Assembly (NCBI GenBank): GCA_948567375.1
Contig: OX419759.1
Span: forward strand, 2,581,303 to 2,645,302
Source: Lunularia cruciata
Taxonomy: Eukaryota; Streptophyta; Marchantiopsida; Lunulariales; Lunulariaceae
Direction: 5' to 3'
DNA length: 64,000 nt
Positions 22,873 to 32,115 of the stretch are shown here, piece by piece. The position numbers and the translations under genes were made by a program. Below the pieces are notes generated by a model that was not told where the DNA came from, searched no databases, and worked only from the letters and a program-made list of their open reading frames with translations. How positions within the stretch are numbered: the first letter of the stretch is position 1; each line of letters begins with the position of its first letter.

Positions 22873-24130
22873 ATTGTTGATAGTAACATCATGATAACCT
22901 GATGATGTAGATAGAGGCAATATGATCATTTAAGTTTTGAATTCAATAAGACCTTAAACTCAACATTTTCAAGGGTTTTCATGTGATTTTATTTTCATGT
23001 TTTTAATGTTTATGAAGCCTTTAAAGAAGAGATATGTTTAAGAGTTATTTATGTTGCAGTTATGTTGAAAACTATAGTGAAACATAATTGAATCTGCACA
23101 TCAATTACAAAACATAAGAAGCACTAAAAGATGCACAAAACACTTCTTCCACCTTCTTTTTATTGCAAATCTAGTCACATGGAATGAGGAATGGATTACC
23201 TACATGCTAGTACGTAGGCTCTAAGCTAATTTGTTTGTCTAATATAAGCTATGTCAATTATTGTACATCTCATAGATAACATTAGACATCCTATTTGTTC
23301 TTACTAGTTGCTCTAAATCTGTTTTGTTTCTTCTACTTCTAATCTAAAATTTGGATTTATAGGAGTAGCAATTGGATATGTATCTCTAAGATAGAATTGT
23401 TTAAGAATTGACTCTATATATCTTTCTTGAGTCAATTTGATTCTGAGATTTTCTTTATCCTGACAAATTTGAAGTCCTACCTAACACTCTGCTTTTCTAT
23501 GTGTAACTTTAAACTCTCTACCAACTTGATATGACATGGTAGCAACATGAGATTTATATTTCCCAAATTTAAATTTATTGCCTGCAAAGATAATGACTAT
23601 TATCTCATCTCCATAAGACACAAAAGGATAAAAAAATGGATGGTTGCAACCCATACTTCACTAATAAGACTTTTGGTTCTAGTTCCTTGAGGCTTGCTGC
23701 AATCTATAAATGCTCTTCAGCTATCTGTAAACACTCTCTTCACCTTTCCAACTTCCATATATTCTTTTGACTACTCCATGTAAATTTCCTCATACAAATC
23801 CCCATTAAGAAAAGTTTTCATTAGGCCAAATTGAACCATCTCCATGCCTTCCACAACAATTAGTGAAAGAACAAATTTGATGTAATCAAACTTGACTGTT
23901 AGAGAAAAATTTCTCCTCTTAGTCTATTCTTACAAGCTGTGAATATCCCTTGACTATAATATAGCTTTGTACCTTGAGATGTTACCCTTAGTATTAAGCT
24001 TGGTTCTATAAACATACTTATATTCTGTTGATTTTCTCTTCTTTGGTAATGTTGTTACTTTCAAAATCTTGTTTTGTTTCAATGACTTAAATTCCTCATC
24101 CATGGCCTTCACCCACTCAAGTGTTGAGTA
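22873..24130 (-). pseudogene. Copia C2 remnant, duplicate copy with deletion
   Basis: Begins with the TGTTGA LTR start, runs to about 23225, then jumps to sequence matching 6086 onward, so most of RNase H and part of the LTR are gone. RT words match those at 6400-6960 with more stops. Confidence 0.7.
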
Positions 24131-24149
24131 ACCACTCAGAGTAAGAGAA

Positions 24150-24345
24150 GGTGAAGGTCCCCATGCGATTTGAGATCAGTCAAGATCAGCTAGTGAAAAT
24201 GACTGAAGATGCAACTAAGAAGGTGAAGACCACATCATATGAGTTGTGGTTGCAAGTAGAGCCTAGAAGGTAAAACATATGAAGATGAGGAGATGGATAG
24301 ACTAGCAATTAAAGCTTAGAGAACATGCAATACATAATTTACCGA
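24150..24345 (+). pseudogene. Broken duplicate of the short ORF at 7014-7202
   Basis: DNA is nearly the same as 7014-7202, but a few bases are lost near 24255 (agtagagcctag) and one base added near 24310, so the frame is destroyed. No function known. Confidence 0.5.
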
Positions 24346-24646
24346 ATCACGTGACACCTTACTGCTAAAGATAGCTGATTATAAGACTAAACTAAAACCC
24401 ATATCAACAATAAATAAATAAACCAGTTGAAGAACATTTATGTGAACAGAAACATAACGAGAGAGAATAAAATAAAAGAACATCAGGAGTCTCGAAATAG
24501 AAGTATTTTAGACAAACAAAAGATAAATGTTTTCATGCATGTAAATGTTCTTTGACGTAAATAGTGACAGGATAGTTAATTCAAAATGGGAGAGAGAGGA
24601 CCCGAGGCGAAAGTGGATTGCCATGCAGATAGAAATTTGACAAAGA

Positions 24647-25058
24647 GCCTGTTCCCAAAAAAATCAACAAGTCTTCCGAATCTTCCAAATCGAAGAAAAT
24701 AGTCCCAAATCCTCAAAAGTATTTGGGGGAAATATGTAATGGGCTTATTACCAAAAATATCAACAAGTCTTCCGAATCTTCCAAAATGGAAAAGATATAG
24801 TAGTCCTGAATGATCAAAAGTACTTGAGAGGGCCTGTTCAAATACATAGGATCCATTAACGCTTAAAGGAAGACTTGTGGGAAATATGTAATGGACTTAT
24901 TTACCAAAATAAACAACAAGTTTTCCGAATCTTCCAAAATGGAAAAATAAGTCTTAAATCATCAAAATGTACTCGCGAGGACCTGTTCAAATAAAGGGCC
25001 CATTAACTCCTAAAGGAAGCTTGTGGTAAATATGGCTTTGACTTATTTACCACAAGTC
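24647..25058 (+). repeat. Three imperfect direct repeats, 100-155 bp
   Basis: Each unit holds the words atcaacaagtcttccgaatc and aaatatgtaatgg.cttatt; starts are at about 24655, 24755 and 24900. They lie upstream of the kinase remnant and match nothing else in the window. Confidence 0.75.
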
Positions 25059-25327
25059 GTTAATGCATATTCTAACGCATATGCACGTTGTATATGTGAT
25101 CACTGATCACGGATCAGTTCAATGTTTCTCACATTTCCTGGAAGAACTCAATCGACATCGCATCGAGTTTTGTGAATCCCAGAAAACGAACGTTCAATGA
25201 GGGAATTCTCTCTATTCATCTTTCAGTACTGAAAGTAATATAGTGGATACATGTTGTTCGAGCAAGTGTAGCTCCGATGGCAACTTGCCCACGGGATTGG
25301 CACTAAGTTTTACATCTTGAATTGTAA
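25059..25327. other. Non-repeat DNA, no gene recognised
   Basis: CpG-containing sequence between the tandem repeats and the TIR element. It could be the old upstream region of the receptor-kinase gene; no motif proves it. Confidence 0.4.
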
Positions 25328-25538
25328 TTAAGGTGGGCGAAGTTCAAAGGTAGATGACGTTTTTGTATAAACGTAGATGATCATAGAACAAGTGACCCCG
25401 CGACGCGATGTCATAGATCATCCTCTGTCTCTTGTCCCGTGCTCATCAAAAAGATAAAAGGCGACCGCGTAGGAAAAATGAAGGATGGGAAGACCCCATC
25501 AAGCCGTACAAGGGAGAGACAAAAAAGATAACATGGGG

Positions 25539-26258
25539 CTAAGCCCCAATAGAGTCTATATGAGAAATCTGCCCTACCGCACTTAAGATATCCAAGCTAT
25601 GCAAGTCGTACGGTCTACACACAACTGGAGCATCTGAAGAAACATCACCTAATGTGATTGCTCTCCTATGGATTGCACCAGCCACTGCCCTCTGTAGAGC
25701 AATGGACACACGCTGTCTAAAATATGCTACAAAGTATGAGAGTGAGAGTGGTACACCCTGACGCCTAACATGATAAGCTCTCGCGCACTCCCTGACCAAT
25801 GTGTCAAATGCCGTGTCCATCGCTCCATATAACTCCAAGGCTAGAGGAACAAAGAGGTGACCTCGCTGCATGCCCCTATACTTGGAGACCTTGCGACTTG
25901 CTGCTGCACTCGCCGCCCATCCAGGAGGATGGGTAATCACTCCCTCCAAAATTGTATCCCGCGTAGGGTCCGTAACAACGACATCCGCTACTATCACCTG
26001 ATCATCTTGGACCAAGTATAAGTCTGCCCTAACACGTGTCGTCTGCAATGCATACAAATGCTCCCTCCAAGCCAAGTATCCACTCTCTCGTGCCATAGCA
26101 AACACTATGCCTCTAATGGCATCATGGGTAGCTATCCTCTGTCCTCCAAAAGGACACTGTGTCATGTGGACCGCCGCTGCGTCTAGTGTAGAACCACACT
26201 CACAAGTGAATAATGAAGATGTAGATGGGTGGACCAAACCTAGGCAAAACCTCATCAC
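25539..26258 (-). CDS. CCHC finger and restriction-like endonuclease domain of the R2-like element
   Basis: A 239-codon open frame. Residues 19-35 form C-X1-C-X9-H-X3-C (C19, C21, H31, C35), as found just before the endonuclease of R2-type elements. The endonuclease core follows: RAD at 77-79, then exactly 12 residues, then D92 in VIVADVVVTDP, fitting the R/PD-X12-14-D active site of the PD-(D/E)XK fold. The rest, to residue 239, is conserved in copy 2 (42903-43311). The Met at the start is probably internal, since this is the C-terminal part of a longer polyprotein. The domain would nick the target DNA to prime reverse transcription. It is intact here although upstream parts are broken. Confidence 0.75.
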   Translation of the reverse strand: MMRFCLGLVHPSTSSLFTCECGSTLDAAAVHMTQCPFGGQRIATHDAIRGIVFAMARESGYLAWREHLYALQTTRVRADLYLVQDDQVIVADVVVTDPTRDTILEGVITHPPGWAASAAASRKVSKYRGMQRGHLFVPLALELYGAMDTAFDTLVRECARAYHVRRQGVPLSLSYFVAYFRQRVSIALQRAVAGAIHRRAITLGDVSSDAPVVCRPYDLHSLDILSAVGQISHIDSIGA

Positions 26259-26991
26259 TATAGAGAAAGTAGCCGGTGCGAGTTGGAAAGCCCTAATGCA
26301 TGGTCAAGCTAGGATCCACGAGCCTGCACCCTTGCTAGAGCAAGAGCGTAGACGTGCTCTAGTAGCTTGAGGAATGGACGAGTCAACTAAGAGAGAATGT
26401 AGCGTATGCTCACACTGTTGCTCCATCAAGGAAGACTGTAGACCTCTAGTCCAATCCGACAATAGTGAAGAAAATAGTGGAAAAACCTCTCGTGCTTGTG
26501 GGGTAAGACTATCTCTCGTCTGCCGCAATAACACCTGAGAGAAAAGGATCCTCCCTCCACCTCTGTCACATAAGTCTCCAAAACCGGCCTATTAGCAACC
26601 ACAATACGAGAGGAAAGTAAGGTGCCGAGAGAGCCCAACTACCCAAAAATGCTATAGGTGCCATCTCCTCCATAGAAAGCAAGCCAACCCCACCACATGA
26701 GATCAGTAGAACCGTTTGTCTACGTGCCAAATCCCTTATCACACACTCAAAAGTCCTTGCTCCAATAATATCACCAAAGACTCCCATAATCCTCCTATCA
26801 AATGCTCTCAAACGTGATAGGAAGGACGGTGAGGAGGGAACTGTACGGATGAGGTAGGATGGTCAACCAGCAATACTGGAAGAGAGTATACCAAATGTCA
26901 CCTGTGGATCTCCTAGTAATGGAAGGTCATCTACATAGAGAACATCCTCTGCAAGTGCAGCGTCCAAGAAGCATGTGACAAAATCCTCCGA
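26259..26991 (-). pseudogene. R2-like linker between RT and endonuclease
   Basis: Broken frames (26304-26534, 26426-26638, 26566-26811) align with fragments at 4107-4534, 12793-13045 and 56584-56830, so the segment is real element sequence. A frame at about 26880-26990 contains EDVLYVDDLPLLGD. This is probably the RT thumb and linker; no separate function can be assigned. Confidence 0.6.
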
Positions 26992-27690
26992 TCATACTGG
27001 CACTCCAAGAACATGAAGTCCATCTGTGGATGTGATACACCCCTCTGGAAGCTCAAGGTGGGGAGTGATACCTAAAGTGGACCATGCCCTACACTTTGAC
27101 ACCTTGACTCTCAAGCTTACTAGATGTAGCTCGGTAGTCAAGTAGTCAAAGGCCTGCCTAATCTGATCTACAGGGCCTACGATGTGTGTATCATCTACCA
27201 AGGAGGGAAATACGCAACCTAGCATGGCCAAACTAGTAGATAGGAGAGCTCTAAAGTGAGCCATGGCAAATAAGGGCCCCCTCAAAGGATCTCCCTAACG
27301 TGTACCAACAGCTGACTCCAAGACGGTGACTCCCTCTTGTGAACCACCATGCTAGTAGTAAAGGGAAGCAGGAGAGCCATAAAAAGACCGCACAAAAGGA
27401 ATGAGACTCGCCAAGGATCCACCAGCCTCCCTAAGCTCTCTAAAGATGGATGCACGTGAGACGCTATTAAAAGCGTTCTCAACATCCACCTGTAGGCCGA
27501 CCCACTCCGGATGGATATCTAGGAGTGCTCTAATGCCTAGAGATATAGCCTCACAGCCTCCATGTGTAGCTACTCCAAACTGATGTGGACTAAGGTGCTG
27601 TCTAAAGTGAGAACGATGCTGAAGGACAATGGTACGACTGACCAAACACAAAAAGATCTCTCCAATAGCAATCGGTCTAATGCCTCCCAT
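26992..27690 (-). pseudogene. R2-like reverse transcriptase domain (frameshifted)
   Basis: The frame 27352-27690 begins GGIRPIAIGEIFLCLVSR (RT motif 1-2 region), continues LSPHQFGVATHGGCEAI and has the catalytic-Asp motif QVDVENAFNSVSR. The frame then shifts, and 26992-27285 carries FPSLVDDTHIVGPVD, the xxDD motif with its usual hydrophobic neighbours. So fingers and palm are recognisable but spread over at least three frames. RPIAIGE and GGCEAI are words typical of R2-like RT sequences rather than plant L1 or RTE. Confidence 0.75.
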
Positions 27691-27699
27691 GTCCTTCTC

Positions 27700-28062
27700 A
27701 ATTGCGAGAAGTCAACTAGCACCTAAGACCCGAGTAACAAACATAGGAATGTCTCCTCTCGCTACTGTTGCAGCCACCTGAAACAACTCGGTAAAACCAC
27801 TAGAAGGATCATCTGCTTGGAAGCAATCTCTAAGGTGCTCATAAACCATCCCTGACAAGCCTCCTGAGGAAAGGCGAGGGCAATGCACAATGCTTGTGCA
27901 AATAGCGACCTATCAAGACATAAAGGCTGCTCATGCTGATAATCTAAGACCTCTAGTGGTAGTCCCTCTATTGCTATAGGATGCAAGAGCGTAGGGAAGA
28001 GATGGTCTCATCAGTAGGACTTGCTATAGACTTGCTCGTGCTGCTCTACTAAACTCTCCCGC
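27700..28062 (-). pseudogene. R2-like region between zinc finger and RT
   Basis: Broken frames (27762-27986 and others) link the zinc-finger ORF to the RT. The words GLPLEVLDYQHEQPLCL and FAQALCIALAF are readable, but no domain is recognised. Confidence 0.5.
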
Positions 28063-28701
28063 CTAACCCAATGTCCTACCTTGTCGTAATCGAGTGGAAT
28101 CTGTGGTATCCTGTGGCGATGCTTGTCTCCTAAATTGTGTAGCCCTAACAGACTCCTCTTGAAGGGCTGCCCAATCCCCCTCTCGGAATCGATGAAATCT
28201 AGCCGCCACCTCTCTATGCCCCGCACGTCCCCCTCTAGCATAACGAAGACACGATCGAGAGAGTAGGAGGAATAGGAACCACGCTAACTCGTCCAGGGGA
28301 TCACGTGCCAAACGATCCAATGGTAGGCGAAAAGCCTGTCTAGCCTCATCATGGAGTGTCCGGGGTAGCCTATGGAATAGACGTGGACATGGAAAACTAG
28401 TCTCAAATAACCCCAAAATGCAACCCGCCTGAGAAGCTAACCACTCCCATGAATCGATCGGTATCCCTGGAACGATCAACGAAAGTATAGAAGAAGCATG
28501 CCTAATCCCAAGTGTCACTGCTGTCGATGTGATCGCTCGTCTCACGTGGGCATCCCAAGTGGTCCAATCATAGTCCTTGTGCATCCTTCCCACATGGGTC
28601 TTTACCCCTTGTAAGGTAAAGCGTCGGTGACACACCGGGCATGGTGTATCCCGACCCGCTCTAGGCGACCCCACATGGGAAGGTGTAGCCATGGCTAGCA
28701 C
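28063..28701 (-). CDS. N-terminal C2H2 zinc-finger ORF of the R2-like element
   Basis: A 212-codon open frame starting MLAMATPSHVG. Residues from Cys21 form a C2H2 finger, CPVCHRRFTLQGVKTHVGRMH (C-X2-C-X11-H-X4-H), like the DNA-binding fingers at the N-terminus of R2 proteins. The rest is rich in Arg and Leu, ending in an Arg/Ser/Gln-rich tail. It is the likely start of the polyprotein; either of the first two Met codons could be used. After 28063 the frame is lost before the RT. The matching part of copy 2 is at about 56825-56951 and 60662-60830. Confidence 0.65.
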   Translation of the reverse strand: MLAMATPSHVGSPRAGRDTPCPVCHRRFTLQGVKTHVGRMHKDYDWTTWDAHVRRAITSTAVTLGIRHASSILSLIVPGIPIDSWEWLASQAGCILGLFETSFPCPRLFHRLPRTLHDEARQAFRLPLDRLARDPLDELAWFLFLLLSRSCLRYARGGRAGHREVAARFHRFREGDWAALQEESVRATQFRRQASPQDTTDSTRLRQGRTLG

Positions 28702-29165
28702 AAGAATAGTGATAGTAACACATGATACTCCTCTCCATTTCTCACCATATTAGCAAAACCACAACCTCTCACATCCCAACTCACATAAGAAAACAATCTC
28801 TCAAAACTCTAAATCTATAAGCTCTCATAATTTTCAATTTCCATCTCCAAAAAATTTCAAATTAAATTCCCATAGAACTTAATCATGAAAACCAAGAGAA
28901 TGAAAATGAAAATTCCCAATCCATCACTTTCAATGTATAATGATCACTCTCAACCCTAAAAAAAACTAAAAATCTTCATAACTTTCTATTCCATTCTCCA
29001 TAGTCTTCAATCTAGGTGCCAATGGAACCTAAATTGAAAAAAATTGATTATTCACTCGATTGCTACATGCTAGAGAGCATTGAGAAATTATTGAAATTGT
29101 CTCACTTCTCTCCCTCTCCTCTCCTGTCTCCACACTCTCCCGTAGCTCCCCGTTAACTCCATCTA
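28702..29165 (-). other. 5' untranslated region of R2-like copy 1
   Basis: AT-rich, no open frame. It aligns with 60800-61220 of copy 2 over words such as catggctagcacaag and cccaactcacataa, so it belongs to the element. The 5' end is set by the TGCTCATC repeat. Confidence 0.65.
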
Positions 29166-29173
29166 TGCTCATC

Positions 29174-29427
29174 TATGTTTATACAAGTAACCCCCGCGTT
29201 GCGATTAATTCTACCGTATAGCAATTCTGCCGCATCCAAGTAAGTCGATGACGTAAATAAATGAAATAATGAAACCGTAATCTGTCATTGTGGCAGAGCA
29301 TCGCAATCAGCCTCTTGCAATGTGTAGAACGGAGATCTCTAGAGAAAGTGCAAAATGGAGAAGCGCATAGTTCGAATACAATGCTTTTCTTCATCAATTA
29401 GCTACTAACTTGATTGCGGCAGAATGA
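29174..29427. other. Interior of the TIR element
   Basis: Between the R2-like TSD and the right inverted repeat. It includes another copy of tcatctatgtttataca (about 29170-29186) in direct orientation to the right TIR. No coding potential. Confidence 0.5.
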
Positions 29428-29571
29428 ATGACATCGCGGCGGGGTGTCCTGTTCCCGTGATCGTCTATGTTTATACAAAACACCATCTACATTTATACTT
29501 CGCCTTAAGGTGCTGCAGAAAACTACTGGCTAGTAGCTGCGCTATCTGTGTAGATGTCTCTGCGCTACGTG

Positions 29572-31700
29572 TACGGGATAATATAGATGTTGCCGTAGTG
29601 GATCTTCAAAACCCTGATCTTGAGGCAGAAAGTAGCTCAATTGGACCTCTGGTTGACAGTGATGGTATACTCTTTCTGGCTGGAACAACCTCAACAGCAA
29701 TTTTTCTGGTCCACGGCCAGAGAACTGTTGGCAGAGATTCCAAGCTGTTGACGCTGGGTGGTGAAGAATAACCTTCTCAGGGTTACACCCCCTCAGCTGT
29801 TAAAGAGCATCCAATTTCTGTATCTCCAGAATAACTTCTTGAGCAGTGATCTCAGAAGTTTGATCGTCTTGGAAAATCTCCGAGAGCTGGACCCACTTGG
29901 CTATGAATTTAGAGGATCGCTCCCGGAAGATTGGAATTATGCAGCCAAGAATTTAAATCGGTTACCAGTGGTCAGACTTGTAAATTTGTCGAACAAAAGC
30001 CAAGAAGGGGAATTACCATTTCATCTTGCCTGCACGGAGGATACATAGGATTTGGGCTACCTTAACATGTCTCTCGACCAGTTTGTTGGCAAGTTTCCGG
30101 TGGTTCCTTCATTTGCGAACAAAACAGGGCCTGGCTGGCAAAACCTTAAGTTTGTGGACGTGCCCATCAATAAACTCGAGGGAGACATTCCTCCAATGTT
30201 ACGTGAAGGCAGATCCATAATTATGTTGAACTCTTCAGACAACAAGCTCACAGGGAATATCAGTTGGCCCCGGAAACACAACTCCATGTATGTCCTATGG
30301 TCTAAAGAACTGAGCAACAATTTCCTAGATTCCATGAACGGCAATGCGTCACGGTATGAAAGCTTGTTTGTGCTGAATCTTCAGAATAATCAGATCAGTA
30401 GTGGACTGACGACTTCTTGCAAATGTTAATCGACCTCCAATACCTCAAGGAGCTAGACTGGGCCACAACAAATTGACAGTGAGTTCGAACCTGGACCAGA
30501 TTTCGAGATTTTCAAATCTGCTAGTCTTGGACATTTCCAATTATAAACTGCACTGTACATTTCCCCATGAAGTTTATGAGTCGCAGTCTCTAGAGGAGCT
30601 TCATCTGCTAAATAATTTCTGGGATGGAGAGCTCGGCGCCGGTGCAGTGAGAGCTTGTCTCTCAGGATGGTTATCTTTGGAGGTTTTGGACCTGCAAAAC
30701 AACAACCTCAGTTGGAACATAGGGGAAGACTTGAACACCATTTCTAGAAACTGTTTCAGTCTGAGGGAGCTCCGTCTAGGCGGTAAACGTCAGCGCAGTA
30801 AGGACCAAAGTCTAGCCGACGTATTTCTACGGCGGCTGAAGTTGTTGGAGGTACTAGATTTGCGAAACTTAAGAGGGCAATTAAGAGGGCAACTAAGAGG
30901 GCAATGCAAGTGAAATTCTACGGTCTTTATCCAGCATGTCGTCATTAAGATACCTGGATTTGTCTAACAACAGCCTATATGGAGTGCTTCTGACTAATCA
31001 ACCATTCGACTGGACACGGACTTGGCCAAAATTGACGTACTTCAAGATTGCATTTAATAAGGACGGCCAATTAACGGCCAATTAACCAGTTAACGGCCAA
31101 TTCCTCAATTTTGCGATCCTGGATGCTCCAGATGCGGAATTCATCTTCAAGGGAACTGAACTTGGCGGCCTTTTTACAGTCTCGTGTGAGCAATCACAAC
31201 GAAAAACCAGGCTTTCGCGGAATTGGCAGATTGTGTCAATTCTCTTGGCCTGCACGATAGCACCTGCAGTTCGCTGCTTGGGCTTGGGCTTTGAGTGGCG
31301 TCGAGGAGTCGACGCTCACCAGCGGAAGCTGGATTCGAAGCTGATTGAGAAGCTACTCGACAGAGCCATCATGCTTTCGAGGGAACTCAAAAGTGCCACG
31401 GACAACTTCTCGGAGCAATTCCAAATTTGCCAAGAGGTTTCGAAACAATCTACAAAGGAACTCTTGAATCCAGGACCGTAGTAGCTGGGAAGAAGAGCAA
31501 CCGTGATAACAATGCACTGAAAACATTTCAGTTTCTGAATGAGATCACAATTTTGTCGAAAGTCCAGCATCTGAACCTGGTGCAACTCCTGGGCTGTTGT
31601 TTGGCTAGTAGATTGCACTACTTCTGTTTGCGTACATTGCGAATGGCACGCTTCAGGAACGTCAGGGGAAAGAGGTGAACTCTCTTGAATTGCAGACAAC
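29572..31700 (+). pseudogene. LRR receptor-like kinase, N-terminal part (broken gene)
   Basis: Leucine-rich repeats run through the frames 29758-30048, 30052-30429 and 30473-30913, with words such as LQNNFLSSDLRSLIVLENL, LVNLSNKSQEGELPF and LEVLDLQNNNLSWNI. A TAG splits the first two frames at 30046-30048. A hydrophobic stretch (IVSILLACTIAPAV, about 31226-31270) may be the membrane span. The kinase N-lobe follows: LKSATDNFSEQF, then in another frame FETIYKGTL, the VAIK-like VVAGKKSN and LNEITILSKVQHLNLVQLLGCC. The sequence stops at LELQTT where copia C1 enters. The catalytic loop and C-lobe are at 42577-42769 and 61221-61602. Such proteins sense signals at the plasma membrane. Frameshifts mean this one no longer works. 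Confidence 0.8.
30876..30905 (+). repeat. Short in-frame tandem repeat (RGQL)
   Basis: Three near-identical 12-base units encode RGQLRGQLRGQ at the end of the LRR region, probably by slippage. Confidence 0.7.
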
Positions 31701-31935
31701 TGTTGAGAATCTAGGTGCGAAGTCCTTCACGGATAAACAAGAAACCACGAAATAAATATAGATTTGCGGTCGAAGTTCACCCAACTTGGGCCTTGTCCAC
31801 TCGCAGAGAGAGACATTTTCCTACAAATTCACTAAATGTAATAGGATTGTTCCAAACTAGAGATTTCATTGATCTACTTTATCTATGTGATAAAGTCTAT
31901 CCCGTCTCTCTCCACAAGACACTCCTCATGTTTGT

Positions 31936-32115
31936 ATCACCTTGGAAATCAACTGCTAGTTAAAACAATAGGGGGTTTCAGAAATAGTTATGATGGAGGT
32001 CTGCGGGATAAATAACAAACTTCGCATCACCTTGGAAATCAACTGCTAGTTAAAACAATAGGGGGTTTCATAAATAGTTATGACGGTAAATAGTAAACTT
32101 TGTAACTATTTGTAG
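31936..32115 (+). repeat. 90-bp tandem duplication at the transposon's left end
   Basis: atcaccttggaaatcaactg at 31936 recurs at 32026. The unit spans the LTR/transposon junction, so the left TIR is present twice (31971 and 32061). Confidence 0.85.

Larger units (their letters stand above)
17975..24491. repeat. Segmental duplication, block A'
   Basis: The second copy of 1-7356 (see block A). It carries a deletion in the copia part, matching loss of about 5190-6080, and lacks the 6269-6321 palindrome, but has its own palindrome at 22045-22080. Confidence 0.85.
25448..29165 (-). mobile_element. R2-like RLE non-LTR retrotransposon, copy 1
   Basis: A minus-strand non-LTR element with an N-terminal C2H2 finger (28701-28063), reverse transcriptase (about 27690-26990) and a C-terminal CCHC finger plus restriction-like endonuclease (26258-25539). 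This is the layout of R2-type elements, which cut their target with an RLE. It is flanked by the 8-bp direct repeat TGCTCATC (25440-25447 and 29166-29173). The 3' end is not a poly(A) tail; it ends in TTTATCTTTTT. It has many CpGs, unlike the older copy 2, which suggests it is younger, but the RT is already frameshifted. Copies or fragments lie at 4107, 12793, 22112, 42770-43505, 52264-52470, 56584-56951 and 60662-61220. Confidence 0.85.
25328..29508. mobile_element. TIR element with TTAA ends, split by R2-like copy 1
   Basis: Inverted repeats at 25332-25414 and 29428-29504 match at roughly three-quarters of positions, sharing for example GTTTTGTATAAAC and GCGATGTCAT on opposite strands. Each end abuts TTAA (25328-25331 and 29505-29508), a possible 4-bp target duplication. 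Without the R2-like insert (25448-29165 plus one 8-bp TSD) the element would be about 455 bp, the size of a MITE. No transposase is encoded. The superfamily is uncertain: TTAA is typical of piggyBac, but TA would also fit. Confidence 0.65.

Noticed and set aside
28011-28241. 76-codon minus ORF overlapping the zinc-finger ORF
   Set aside because: Out-of-frame shadow of the R2-like N-terminal ORF.
29179-29397. 72-codon minus ORF in the TIR element
   Set aside because: No transposase motifs, and the element is too short to encode one.
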